This document shows positions 41,148 to 49,984 of a DNA stretch of 64,000 nucleotides, piece after piece. This stretch comes from Bradyrhizobium sp. SK17 (GTDB lineage: Bacteria > Pseudomonadota > Alphaproteobacteria > Rhizobiales > Xanthobacteraceae), in contig NZ_CP025113.1 in assembly GCF_002831585.1 (NCBI RefSeq), positions 7,207,001-7,271,000 of the forward strand. The letters run 5' to 3'. Made by a program: the position numbers and the translations under genes. The notes under the pieces were generated by a model. That model had not been told where the DNA came from and searched no databases. It was given only the letters and a program-made list of their open reading frames with translations. The stretch's first letter is position 1. Each line of letters begins with the position of its first letter.

Positions 41148-41789
41148 ATGGTTGCAGCACCCCGAACCACCCTCCACGCCATCGGCGAGGAGGAATCCTC
41201 GAAACGCCGCCAGATCCTGGACGGCGCCCGCAAGGTATTCCTGGAGCTCGGCTTCGATGGCGCCAGCATGGGCGAGATCGCCCGCGCTGCCGCCGTCTCC
41301 AAGGGCACGCTCTATGTCTACTTTCCGGACAAGGCCGGGCTGTTCGCCGCGATCGTCGAGGAGGAGAAGCTCGAGCAGGGCAGGGTTGATTTCAACTTCG
41401 ATCCGGCGCGCGACGTCGACACCACCCTCCCCGAATTCGGCCGCGCCTATATCGCGCTGCTGTGCCGGCCGGGCGGCGGCTCGGCGATCCGCACCGTCAT
41501 GGCGATCGCGGAGCGGATGCCCGAACTCGGCAGCCAGTTCTACACCCACGTCATCGCCTACACGGTGGACCGCTTTGCCACCTATCTGGAGGCGCGTGGG
41601 GCACTCGGCGAGCTGGAGATCGATGATTATCAACTCGCGGCCTGGCAGTTCATGCATATGTGCCAGGCCTCGCTGTTCCAGGCGTTCATCTTCCAGGCCA
41701 GTCCGTCGCCATCGCCGGAGCGGATCGCGACCGTCGTCGACAGCGCGACGCGGGTGTTCTTCGCTGCGTACCGGCCGCGGGCGAGTTAA
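41148..41789 (+). CDS. TetR-family repressor of the emrAB pair
   Basis: The 213-residue protein has an N-terminal TetR helix-turn-helix, RRQILDGARKVFLELGFDGASMGEIARAAAVSKGTLYVYFPDKAGLF, at about residues 20-66. The ligand-binding C-terminal region is not recognisably close to a known ligand class. It is transcribed away from emrA-emrB, with a 23-base palindrome in the shared gap. The simplest reading is a repressor released by a substrate of the pump. An upstream frame in a different phase covers the region but has no TetR content. Confidence 0.92.
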   Translation: MVAAPRTTLHAIGEEESSKRRQILDGARKVFLELGFDGASMGEIARAAAVSKGTLYVYFPDKAGLFAAIVEEEKLEQGRVDFNFDPARDVDTTLPEFGRAYIALLCRPGGGSAIRTVMAIAERMPELGSQFYTHVIAYTVDRFATYLEARGALGELEIDDYQLAAWQFMHMCQASLFQAFIFQASPSPSPERIATVVDSATRVFFAAYRPRAS

Positions 41790-41952
41790 TCCCCTGCATC
41801 ATTGCGGGGGCGTGAACGCACAAATTCCGAGCCGTCGGCGAATGTCCGCATCGCTACGAATTCCGGACTCAGGTTGGACAAGCGAAGCCCGACGATCGGT
41901 CGATGGCGAAAGGCCGGCGACATGAAGCATGGCCATGGCGGCGTCTGATGCT

Positions 41953-43086
41953 TCAAGCGCCACGGTCATTCACGCTCCTGAGCTGATCGCGATAAGCCGT
42001 CCAGCATTCGTCGTTTCCGGAAAGCTCGACGCCTCCGGTGGCTTCAAGTCGTGCCGCTTGTTCGATGATGCGAGCGGCCAGGACGAGTTTTTCACCGGCC
42101 TGCTGCGGCGCGGCGCGGAGTGCGCTTGGCGCGAAATCGATTGTCGTCAGCTTATCGACCGCAAGCCTCAGCAAGCGTCCAAGCAAGATCATCTCCAGCG
42201 ATCCGATCCAGTTTGTTGCTATGGTCCGGTACCGCGGACGAGCCGCGTTCGCGAATTTGTCGTCAAGCAGCACGCTCTCGCGCGGCCAGGCCGCGGACAT
42301 CATTCCAGCGAGCCATTCGCCGGCGCGGACCGAGCCTTCGCCGCGCGCACCGAGCTTAGCTTTGAGCATGCGGATTTCGGTCGGCTCGCCCTGCCCCTCC
42401 ATGAACAAAATGCCGACCGAGGCAATTGCAGAGAGCGCATTCAGATCATCGCAGCCAGTCGGCCGGAATGCCGGCTGGTCAAAATCCGCTCCCGGATAGC
42501 GTGGCGCAGGCTTGCCCGGCGCAAGCCAAACGTCTGCCACGACCTTGAGCTTGTTCGCTTCGCGGGCCAGCTCCGCTGCGTGTTCGTATTTCTGAACTGT
42601 GTAGTAGCGCTCATGCTCGCGATGGTAAGTCGCGATGTTGTCGAGAGCTGCGAGGTTTGACAGGGTTGCAGCGCGACCGCCCTCGCCTGTGGTCCCACCT
42701 TGCGCGGTTGTCGAGCCCGGCATCGCCATGCTTTCGCCAGCGAGAGGAGCCATTCGGCTTACGGCCCGCGTCAGGTTTTCGGAGGCAAGCTCACGAAGCA
42801 CAGACCGAATCCTTGCCGCCGAGTGCGGCATCCCTTCCGCATCCGCCAGCGCTCGCGCTGCCGGTCGCAAACATGCGGACGCTGAGAGCGCTGCGACAGC
42901 TTTCTTGAGTTCATCCCAACTCGACGCAGGATTGAGCAGGCTATCGCCATGTCTCGCCAATCCTTCCGCAGCTCGGCTGCACCAGTTCACCAGCTCGGGT
43001 GCGGACCGGCCAGCCTCCAAGGTACTTGTTGCCTGTAGCGCGGACACCGCATCGTCGAAAGATAGACGCTGGAAATCAGCCGTCAC
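41953..43086 (-). CDS. Hypothetical protein, no recognised domain
   Basis: From the GTG at 43086 the product is 377 residues (MTADFQRLSFDDAV). This start is chosen because GGTGGAG lies eight bases upstream; a TTG at 43137 would extend the frame by 17 residues with no ribosome binding site. The protein is largely helical and rich in Ala and Leu, with no signal peptide or membrane segment and a flexible Gly/Thr stretch around residue 145 (GSTTAQGGTTGEGGRA). Codon use looks slightly less GC-biased than its neighbours. No family was recognised. Confidence 0.65.
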   Translation of the reverse strand: MTADFQRLSFDDAVSALQATSTLEAGRSAPELVNWCSRAAEGLARHGDSLLNPASSWDELKKAVAALSASACLRPAARALADAEGMPHSAARIRSVLRELASENLTRAVSRMAPLAGESMAMPGSTTAQGGTTGEGGRAATLSNLAALDNIATYHREHERYYTVQKYEHAAELAREANKLKVVADVWLAPGKPAPRYPGADFDQPAFRPTGCDDLNALSAIASVGILFMEGQGEPTEIRMLKAKLGARGEGSVRAGEWLAGMMSAAWPRESVLLDDKFANAARPRYRTIATNWIGSLEMILLGRLLRLAVDKLTTIDFAPSALRAAPQQAGEKLVLAARIIEQAARLEATGGVELSGNDECWTAYRDQLRSVNDRGA

Positions 43087-43210
43087 GGTTTGTGCTCCAC
43101 CAGGTGCCAAGGTGCCAAGGTTCAATCGAAGCGCCAACGATGTTGCTCGCCCATCGATGTGACGCAGACTGCATCAGGGAGCTTGCCTGTCGGCAAGGCG
43201 CACGGGCCGC

Positions 43211-43239
43211 CATCCCTGCGAAGCGCAATCGCAGGGATC
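43211..43239. repeat. Perfect hairpin downstream of the monooxygenase-hydrolase gene
   Basis: ATCCCTGCGA (43212-43221) and TCGCAGGGAT (43229-43238) are perfect ten-base inverted arms around a seven-base loop. It lies about 50 bases beyond the stop of the minus-strand gene ending at 43289. There is no T-run, so a terminator role is only possible. Confidence 0.5.
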
Positions 43240-43288
43240 CCATTTGCTTCAACGTATCGGAACGGCGCGACTTGATCGAGCGGTTTTC

Positions 43289-45961
43289 CTAGTTCGCCGC
43301 CGCGTTGACCTTCGGCGCCGCGACGTTGTCCTGCTCCAGCTCCTCGGGCAGTCCGGCGAAGCGACGCAACGCTTTTGCCATCTTCACCCGGCCGCCGACG
43401 CCGGTGATGATGACGTCGACCATCACGAACGACGAGTGGAAGTGGCCGTTGCCCTTGAGCTGCTCGACCTTGACGCCAGCCTTGGCGAGCGCGTCGCCAT
43501 AGGCATTGCCCTCATCACGCAGCGGATCGAATTCCGCGGTGGCGATGAATGCCGGCGGCAGGCCTTCGAGCTTGCCGCGCAGCGGTGCTGCGCGCGGATC
43601 GGTGCGATCGGCTGGCGAGCAGTACAGGTCCCAGAACCAGAACATCAGCCCGCGGGTCAGGAAATAGCCGATCGCGTTCTCGATATAGGACGGACGATCA
43701 TAGGTGCTGTCGGTCACCGGACAGATCAGGAGCTGGCCCGCGATCTCCGGCCCGCCGCGATCGCGCGCGAGCTGGCAGGTGACGGCCGCGATGTTGCCGC
43801 CGGCGCTCCAGCCCGCGACCAGCACCGGCCCTGCCCTGCCGCCGAGCTCGGCGGTGTGGGCCGCGATCCAGCGGGTCGCCGCATAGCCATCCTCGGCCGC
43901 GGCCGGGAAGCGATGCTCGGGCGCGTGGCGATAGCCGACGCTGACGATGATCATGCCGGTGCGCCGGCACAGGTCGCGGCAGAACGGATCGTCCGACAGC
44001 TCGTCGCCGAGCACCCACCCGCCGCCGTGGAAATACACCACGATCGGATGCGGCCCCGGCGTCGCCGGCCGGTACAGCTTGTACGGCAGCGGGCCGTCGG
44101 CGCCCTGCAGCACGCCGGTGCCGACCTCGCCGACCGGCCGTCCCGCGGGACGGCCCTTGTTGAACTCGGCGAGGAAATCGCGCGCGCCCTGCGCGCCCAT
44201 CGTCTCGAGCGGCGGCAGGTTCATCCCGCCGAGCATGTTCAGCACCAGTCGCACATCCGGTTGCAGGCGAACGACCTCGCCGTCATTGCACTGCGCGGCA
44301 ACACCGGGACCCGAGAGCCTGAAACCGAGCATGCCGCGGCCGACCACCTCGTCGCAGATGCTGCGATATGGCCCGACGCCGCCGGTGTAGGGCATCACGC
44401 CCTGCGGCTTGCCGGGCACGTTGGCGCCGGTGTACCAGGTGTTGGCGAGCCGGTGCAGCGTCAGCGTCGCGCAGTCGGCCATGTGGCGCTCCCAGCCGGC
44501 CTGCGCGGTCTCGGTCGCCTCCATCGTGGTGTAGCCGGCATCGCGCAGCGCGGCGATGCGCTCGACCACCCAGTCGACATGCTGCTCGATCGACACCGCC
44601 ATGTTCGACAGCACCGACGGGCTGCCGGGGCCGGTGATCATGAACAGATTGGGGAAGCCCGCGACGGTGACGCCGAGATAGGTCTGCGGTCCGTGCGCCC
44701 AGACATCGGACAGCGACTTGCCGCCGCGCCCGGAGATCGGATGCACCGCCATGATCGCGCCGGTCATCGCATCGAAGCCGGTGGCGAACACGATGACGTC
44801 GACATCGAAGCTGCGCTTGTCGGTCACGATGCCATTCGCGGTGATCGCCTTGATCGGCTCCTGCCGCAGATTCACCAGCGTCACGTTCGGACGATTATAG
44901 GTCGCATAGTAGTTGGTATCGAGGCAGGGCCGCTTGGCGCCGAACGGATGATCGTGCGGGGCCAACGCCGCCGCCGTCTCCGGATCCTTGACCGCGGCCG
45001 CGATCTTCTCGCGGATCAAGTCGGCGACCAGCCTGTTGCCGTCGACATCGACGGCCTGATCGGCCCAGAGCTGGCTCAGGATGTGGACGAGATCGCCCGC
45101 CGCCCACGCCTTCTCGAAACGCTCGCGGCGCTCGGCATCGCTCAACTGCCAGCTCACAACCGTCTGCTGCGGATACGGTACGCCGGCCATCGACTGGCGC
45201 GCCTGCTCGCGATAGGCCGCGCGATCGCTCTCGAAGAACGTCTTGCGATCCTCAGGTGCCGGGCCGTTGCCCGCCGGCAATGCGAAATTGGGCGTGCGCT
45301 GGAACACGGTGAGTTGCGCGGCCTGCTCGGCGATCAACGGGATCGACTGGATGCCCGACGATCCCGTCCCGATCACGGCGACGCGCTTGCCCTTCAGGTC
45401 GACGCCCTGATGCGGCCAGCGGCCGGTGAAATAGATCTCGCCCTTGAAGTTCTTGACGCCGTCGATCTCCGGCGGCTTCGGCGACGACAGGCAGCCGGTC
45501 GCCATGATGTAGTAACGGCACGAGACGTTGGCGCCATTGTTGGTCGAGATCAGCCAGCGTTCGCTCGCATCGTCCCACGTCGCCTGCGTGACCTTGGTGC
45601 CGAACCTGATGTCGCGGCGCAGATCGTAGCGGTCGGCGACGAAACCGAAGTAGCGCAGGATCTCCGGCTGGGTCGCGTATTTCTCCGACCAGGTCCACGC
45701 CCGATCGAGCTCGGGATCGAAAGTATAGCTGTAATCGATGGTCTGGATGTCGCAGCGCGCGCCGGGATATCTGTTCCAGTACCAGGTGCCGCCGACATCG
45801 GCGCCCTCTTCGAGCGCGACGGCCGAGAGGCCCGCCTTGCGCAGCCGATGCAGCAGATAGAGACCGGCGAAACCTGCACCGACGACGGCGACATCGACTT
45901 GCTGCGTGGTTCCGCTGTGCGTGGAGTCCGAAGCGCGTGCTGCAACTGCTGCGTCTGGCAT
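43289..45961 (-). CDS. Baeyer-Villiger monooxygenase-like protein fused to an HSL-type esterase
   Basis: The 890-residue protein has two enzymes in one chain. Residues 1 to about 560 form a class B flavoprotein monooxygenase: FAD motif GAGFAG (28-33), the fingerprint [15 protein letters not shown] (57-71) and NADPH motif GTGSSGIQ (198-205). The second fingerprint, normally FxGxxxHxxxWP, reads [12 protein letters not shown] (172-183), with Phe178 in place of the histidine. Residues about 630-890 form a hormone-sensitive-lipase-like esterase with HGGG (645-648), GWSAGG (Ser719), Asp812 in EFDPLRDEG and His840 in GNGHFH. The chain could oxidise a ketone to an ester and then hydrolyse it. The ATG at 45961 follows GGGAGG. 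Confidence 0.85.
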   Translation of the reverse strand: MPDAAVAARASDSTHSGTTQQVDVAVVGAGFAGLYLLHRLRKAGLSAVALEEGADVGGTWYWNRYPGARCDIQTIDYSYTFDPELDRAWTWSEKYATQPEILRYFGFVADRYDLRRDIRFGTKVTQATWDDASERWLISTNNGANVSCRYYIMATGCLSSPKPPEIDGVKNFKGEIYFTGRWPHQGVDLKGKRVAVIGTGSSGIQSIPLIAEQAAQLTVFQRTPNFALPAGNGPAPEDRKTFFESDRAAYREQARQSMAGVPYPQQTVVSWQLSDAERRERFEKAWAAGDLVHILSQLWADQAVDVDGNRLVADLIREKIAAAVKDPETAAALAPHDHPFGAKRPCLDTNYYATYNRPNVTLVNLRQEPIKAITANGIVTDKRSFDVDVIVFATGFDAMTGAIMAVHPISGRGGKSLSDVWAHGPQTYLGVTVAGFPNLFMITGPGSPSVLSNMAVSIEQHVDWVVERIAALRDAGYTTMEATETAQAGWERHMADCATLTLHRLANTWYTGANVPGKPQGVMPYTGGVGPYRSICDEVVGRGMLGFRLSGPGVAAQCNDGEVVRLQPDVRLVLNMLGGMNLPPLETMGAQGARDFLAEFNKGRPAGRPVGEVGTGVLQGADGPLPYKLYRPATPGPHPIVVYFHGGGWVLGDELSDDPFCRDLCRRTGMIIVSVGYRHAPEHRFPAAAEDGYAATRWIAAHTAELGGRAGPVLVAGWSAGGNIAAVTCQLARDRGGPEIAGQLLICPVTDSTYDRPSYIENAIGYFLTRGLMFWFWDLYCSPADRTDPRAAPLRGKLEGLPPAFIATAEFDPLRDEGNAYGDALAKAGVKVEQLKGNGHFHSSFVMVDVIITGVGGRVKMAKALRRFAGLPEELEQDNVAAPKVNAAAN

Positions 45962-46320
45962 GCCAATCCTCCCGTATGTTTTGATTTGACGGAAGGCTAG
46001 TCCTGCGTTTTCAGTTTGTCATCACGACAAACGCAATCCGAGGTCGCCGCAATTGTGACACGCGCGGCCTGGAACGAAACGCGCAGCGCGTAGACGCAAG
46101 TGGCTTGGCCGCGGGCCAAGTTGCGGGAGCCGCCGCTGGCACCCGATCCGCTTTCCCGCGCTTGCGAGCAGGAGGCCGCGCAAATGCGCGCCCGATGACA
46201 GACTCCGCCAAGCAATCCGGTGGCGCCGCATCTGTGCGATATTGCTTTGCTGCCCTCAGGCGCCGACAGGAGGCGCGCAGGAATTGCCGTCCAATGCAGC
46301 TCTCCCGAGGCCCCAACGGT
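45962..46320. other. Gap between the MddA-like and monooxygenase genes
   Basis: No credible gene is seen in these 359 bases. Besides the inverted repeat at 46014-46032 there is a perfect CTTGGCC-GCG-GGCCAAG palindrome at 46104-46120. The open frames on the minus strand here are Arg- and Cys-rich and look like chance. Confidence 0.5.
46014..46032. promoter_or_regulatory. Inverted repeat upstream of the monooxygenase-hydrolase gene
   Basis: GTTTGTC and GACAAAC are perfect seven-base arms separated by ATCAC, 52 bases before the ATG at 45961. The spacing and symmetry suit a regulator operator, but no regulator gene is immediately adjacent. Confidence 0.45.
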
Positions 46321-47097
46321 TTAGGTGGATTTGCGCCATGGCAGCAGCATCGACACGCGCTCTCGATAGCGGCGATATTCGTCACCGAAGACGCCGATCA
46401 GGTCGCGCTCCTCCAGCCAGATGCCGACGAAGATGTATGTCGTCGTCACCGCCGAGAACAACAAATGGCCGACGGACATGGTCGGCGCCGCCCAGAAAGC
46501 GATGATGAATCCGAGATAGATTGGATGCCGCACGAAATGATAGAATAGCGGTGTACGAAAGCGCGGCGCCGGCATCTCGCGGCCGACCAGATTGACCGCT
46601 ACTTGGCGCAGTCCGAACAGCTCGAAGTGATTGATAAGAAACGTCGAGGTCAACACGACCAGCCAGCCGACGAATGACAGGCAAGTCATTGCCGTCGCAA
46701 TACGCGCGTCGCTGATCTGCCACACCACCTGCGGCATTGGCCGCCATTGCCAGAACAAGAGCGCGAGCGCCAGGCTCGCCAGCAGGACGTAAGTGGTGCG
46801 TTCGACGGAAGGAGGAACGAATCTTGTCCACCATCTCTTGAACTGCGGACGCGCCATCACGCTGTGCTGAACGGCGAAGATGGACATCAGCACCAGATTG
46901 ACGATGAGCGCCACCGTCGTCGGTCCTGTCGATCCGCTGTCGATCGTCTTTGGCACCAACAGATTTTCAACGAAACCGATGGCGTAGAGGAATGTGACGA
47001 AGAATACGACGTAGGCGACGACGCCATAGAGGAACGCGATAATTCGTCCGACGACGTTGCCTCGATCCGTGTCGGCGTTCTGGATAATCTGGGTCAT
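46321..47097 (-). CDS. MddA-like methanethiol S-methyltransferase (membrane)
   Basis: From the ATG at 47097 (MTQIIQNADTDRGNVV, preceded by GGAGGAG) the product is 258 residues with five or six membrane helices. The N-terminal GRIIAFLYGVVAYVVFFVTFLYAIGF and the C-terminal isoprenylcysteine-methyltransferase-like box FYHFVRHPIYLGFIIAFWAAPTMSVGHLL, then EERDLIGVFGDEYRRYRERV, match the MddA family. MddA converts methanethiol to dimethyl sulfide using SAM, and Bradyrhizobium is known to have it. NnrU/ICMT-like relatives share parts of this pattern, so the exact substrate is inferred. It is divergent from a winged-helix/TPR regulator with 155 bases between. Confidence 0.75.
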   Translation of the reverse strand: MTQIIQNADTDRGNVVGRIIAFLYGVVAYVVFFVTFLYAIGFVENLLVPKTIDSGSTGPTTVALIVNLVLMSIFAVQHSVMARPQFKRWWTRFVPPSVERTTYVLLASLALALLFWQWRPMPQVVWQISDARIATAMTCLSFVGWLVVLTSTFLINHFELFGLRQVAVNLVGREMPAPRFRTPLFYHFVRHPIYLGFIIAFWAAPTMSVGHLLFSAVTTTYIFVGIWLEERDLIGVFGDEYRRYRERVSMLLPWRKST

Positions 47098-47252
47098 GGT
47101 CTCCTCCATCGGGAGCAAAGGGATTGCGATTTGGAAAGCGCGCAGCATGACCAGGCCGGGACCGAAAAGCCTTGTCCGGTCCTTGATTTTTCCGTGAGAT
47201 AGGCGTGATTATTTCGCGAGCCGGTTGACTTGGCAGGCAGCAGGACGGCGAC

Positions 47253-48821
47253 GTGTTATTTCGATTTTCGGATCATCGACTTGATACCGACCTTCGGGAG
47301 CTGCGCCGCGGCACCGAGGCTGTTGCCGTGGAACCGCAAGTGTTCGACCTGCTGGTTTACCTGGTGGAGAACCGCGATCGCGTCGTCAACAAGGACGATC
47401 TCCTCGCCTCGATTTGGGGCGGCCGAATTGTGTCGGATTCCACCTTGACCAGTCGCATAACCGCCGCGCGCAAGGCGATTGGCGACAGTGGAGAAGAACA
47501 AAAACTGATCCGCACCATTGCGCGCAAGGGTTTTCGCTTCGTCGGCGAGGTGCACAGCTCGGAGACTGGTCAACCGGCGCGTGCCGAGCCGGCTGAGAAG
47601 GGTCACGAGCGGCCACGCCCCGCCTTGCTGCTCCCTGACCGGCCCGCCATCGCCGTATTGCCCTTCACCAACATGACCGACGATCCGGCGCAGGACTATT
47701 TTTCCGACGGCATCAGCGAGGACATCATCACCGCGCTGTCTAAGCTGCGCTGGTTCTTTGTCATCGCGCGCAATTCGTCCTTCATTTACAAGGGCAAGTC
47801 AGTCCACATGAAGCAGATCGCCGACGAGCTTGGCGTCGGTTATGTGGTCGAAGGCAGCGTGCGTAAAGTCGGCGATCGTGTGCGGATCACGGTGCAGCTC
47901 AACGACGCGACGACCGGCAGCCACGTCTGGGCCGAGCGCTATGATCGCGACTTGGCCGACGTTTTCGCGGTGCAGGACGAGATCACCGAAGCGATCGTGG
48001 CGGCGATCGAACCGCAGCTCTTTGCCGCGGAGAATTTTCGTGCCAGACGCAAGCCCCCGGACAGCATGGATGCCTGGGACCTCGTGATGCGAGCGCTGTC
48101 GCATTACTGGCGGGTGACGCGTCAGGACAATCTGGTCGCGCAGGCCTTGCTGGAGAAAGCGATCGCGATCGATCCAAACTACGGGCAAGCGTTGGGGGTG
48201 CTCGCCACGAGCTATATGTTTACCGCTCATATGGGCTGGCAGGAAATGGCTCCGGCAACGGAAATCTCGGAGCGGCTGGCCAAAGCCGCAATTCGCGCCG
48301 ACAGCGAGGATCCGTGGGCTCACAGTGCCCTGGGTTATGCCTATCTCTTTGTTCGCCGCTTCGACGATTCATTGGCGGAACTTGAACTGGCGTTGCGGCT
48401 CAATCCGAACTTCGCATTTGCGCAGGGGATGTTCGGCCTGTCGCTGTGCTATAGCGGCCGCTGGGAAGAAGGCGATCTGGCCGCAGGGCGCGCGCTGCGG
48501 CTGAGCCCGCGCGATCCGTTTTCAGCAGTCTACTGTGGCATTGCTTCCTACGCCCAATTTCTCGGCTGCAACTATGATGAGGCGATGAGATTCGCGCGTG
48601 AAGCCGTCCGTCAGCGCGATGATTTCGTTGGTGCGCACCGGGTGCTGACCGCGGCCGCGGGTATGGCCGGACAAGGCGATGTGGCCAAGTCCTCCTTGCA
48701 AGAGCTTCGACGCGCGCAGCCCAACATCTCGCTAGCCTGGATCGCGAGCCAAATGCCGATCAAGCTGGACGCAGACCGCCAGCGCTATCTGGAGGGCTTT
48801 CGCCGCGCGGGACTGAATTGA
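47253..48821 (+). CDS. CadC-like winged-helix regulator with TPR domain
   Basis: The 522-residue protein starts with an OmpR-type winged helix (EPQVFDLLVYLVENRDRVVN, then KDDLLASIWGGRIVSDSTLTSRITAARKAIGD) at residues 25-90. It continues with a TolB-like segment (PAIAVLPFTNMTDDPAQDYFSDGISEDIITALSKL), and TPR-like helices fill the rest (IAIDPNYGQALGVLATSYM, LALRLNPNFAFAQGM). There is no obvious membrane helix, unlike CadC. It probably binds DNA and senses a protein or small molecule through the TPR part. The GTG start at 47253 follows CAGGAC. The divergent MddA-like gene is a natural target. Confidence 0.82.
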   Translation: MLFRFSDHRLDTDLRELRRGTEAVAVEPQVFDLLVYLVENRDRVVNKDDLLASIWGGRIVSDSTLTSRITAARKAIGDSGEEQKLIRTIARKGFRFVGEVHSSETGQPARAEPAEKGHERPRPALLLPDRPAIAVLPFTNMTDDPAQDYFSDGISEDIITALSKLRWFFVIARNSSFIYKGKSVHMKQIADELGVGYVVEGSVRKVGDRVRITVQLNDATTGSHVWAERYDRDLADVFAVQDEITEAIVAAIEPQLFAAENFRARRKPPDSMDAWDLVMRALSHYWRVTRQDNLVAQALLEKAIAIDPNYGQALGVLATSYMFTAHMGWQEMAPATEISERLAKAAIRADSEDPWAHSALGYAYLFVRRFDDSLAELELALRLNPNFAFAQGMFGLSLCYSGRWEEGDLAAGRALRLSPRDPFSAVYCGIASYAQFLGCNYDEAMRFAREAVRQRDDFVGAHRVLTAAAGMAGQGDVAKSSLQELRRAQPNISLAWIASQMPIKLDADRQRYLEGFRRAGLN

Positions 48822-48973
48822 CTGCTGCGGATGCGGAGTGGACGTCCAAGTCCGTCCGGCACCAGATGTCATCGGTCAGTCGAGCAGAGTTCAGACACGT
48901 GTCGCTCGGCCGCGAGCGGATCTGCACGAGGCGCCGCTTGTTCTCGGTTGCGGACCGAGGACAGAGAATTGAG

Positions 48974-49855
48974 TTATTGGACCTCGGCCACCTTCGGTCC
49001 GGATGACGGCATCTGCGCGTTGGTTGCCGAGGGCCGGTTCGGCGGCGATGTCTGGTCAGGCGATCGCAGCGCGGCGTCGGGCGCTGGCTGGGATGGTCGA
49101 CGAGCCGAGGTTGCCGGAAGCACGATCACTTTCGCACCGACCTTCACCCGATCATAGAGGTCCGAGACGTCCTCATTGGTCAGCCGGATGCAGCCGGACG
49201 ACACCCGCTTCCCGATCGTATCGGGCTTGTTGGTGCCGTGAATTCGATATTCGGTATCACCCAGATACATCGCCCGGGCGCCGAGCGGGTTGGTGGGACC
49301 GCCCGCCATGAATCGTGGCAGATAGGGCTGACGCACGAGCATCTCGGCAGGCGGGCGCCAATCCGGCCATTCCGTCTTGCGGGCCACGGTCTGTTCACCG
49401 GACCATGTGAAACCCTCGCGTCCGACACCGATGCCGTAGCGCATCGCCTGGCCGTCGTTCAGGACGAGATAGAGGAATGTGTTTCCGGTATCGATGATGA
49501 CGGTGCCGGTCGGTTGGCGACTGGCGTAGTCCACCACCTGCCGAGCAAATCTTCCGGGACCATCAGCGGCTTTGGGCGGCTCGACCAGAGGCGCCGGGGC
49601 CGGGGCTGGAACCGACACTGGTGCCGCGACCGGAGCCGGAACTGAGGCTGCGACACGAACTGGAGTTGATATGTGAGCTGGCGTTGACGGCGCCGCAGCC
49701 TGCTGCGCGGACGGCTTGCGTACCGGTTGAACGCTCGCCGGACGAGACAGCAAACCGTACCCCAGGGCGGCAGCGGCGATGACGCCAACTGCTACTCGTC
49801 CAGCCACCGGGAGCGCGAGCGCTTCTGTCTTTCCACGTTTTGCCCGCTTGGCCAT
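48974..49855 (-). CDS. L,D-transpeptidase (YkuD family)
   Basis: The 293-residue envelope enzyme has a basic start, one membrane segment at about residues 20-36 (GRVAVGVIAAAALGYGLL) and a Pro/Ala/Val-rich spacer to residue 95. The YkuD domain follows, with catalytic motif HGTNKPDTIGKRVSSGCIRL, where His206 and Cys222 are the active-site pair. It would form 3-3 crosslinks in peptidoglycan or attach proteins to it in the periplasm. The Pro-rich spacer probably crosses the periplasm. The C-terminus after residue 265 is a Ser/Pro-rich tail of unknown use. Confidence 0.92.
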   Translation of the reverse strand: MAKRAKRGKTEALALPVAGRVAVGVIAAAALGYGLLSRPASVQPVRKPSAQQAAAPSTPAHISTPVRVAASVPAPVAAPVSVPAPAPAPLVEPPKAADGPGRFARQVVDYASRQPTGTVIIDTGNTFLYLVLNDGQAMRYGIGVGREGFTWSGEQTVARKTEWPDWRPPAEMLVRQPYLPRFMAGGPTNPLGARAMYLGDTEYRIHGTNKPDTIGKRVSSGCIRLTNEDVSDLYDRVKVGAKVIVLPATSARRPSQPAPDAALRSPDQTSPPNRPSATNAQMPSSGPKVAEVQ

Positions 49856-49984
49856 ATCTTTCCCCGGATTGCTCTACCCGGCGGAGGTAACCAGCAGATT
49901 TTAATAAACTCCGAACCGATTTTGCCCAGGCAGGAAATCGCCAAGCGTCGTTAACGCCAACTCTTGCCCGGAAGATTGAGGGCC

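Noticed and set aside
41790..41952. Short gap between tetR and the hypothetical protein gene
   Set aside because: Several partial matches to repeats such as GCATCATTGCGGGGG were noted, but no paired arm or signal could be supported.
43244..46000. A 918-codon open frame on the plus strand opposite the monooxygenase-esterase gene
   Set aside because: It mirrors the true gene, contains no recognised motif, and its His/Arg/Ala composition is that of a shadow frame.
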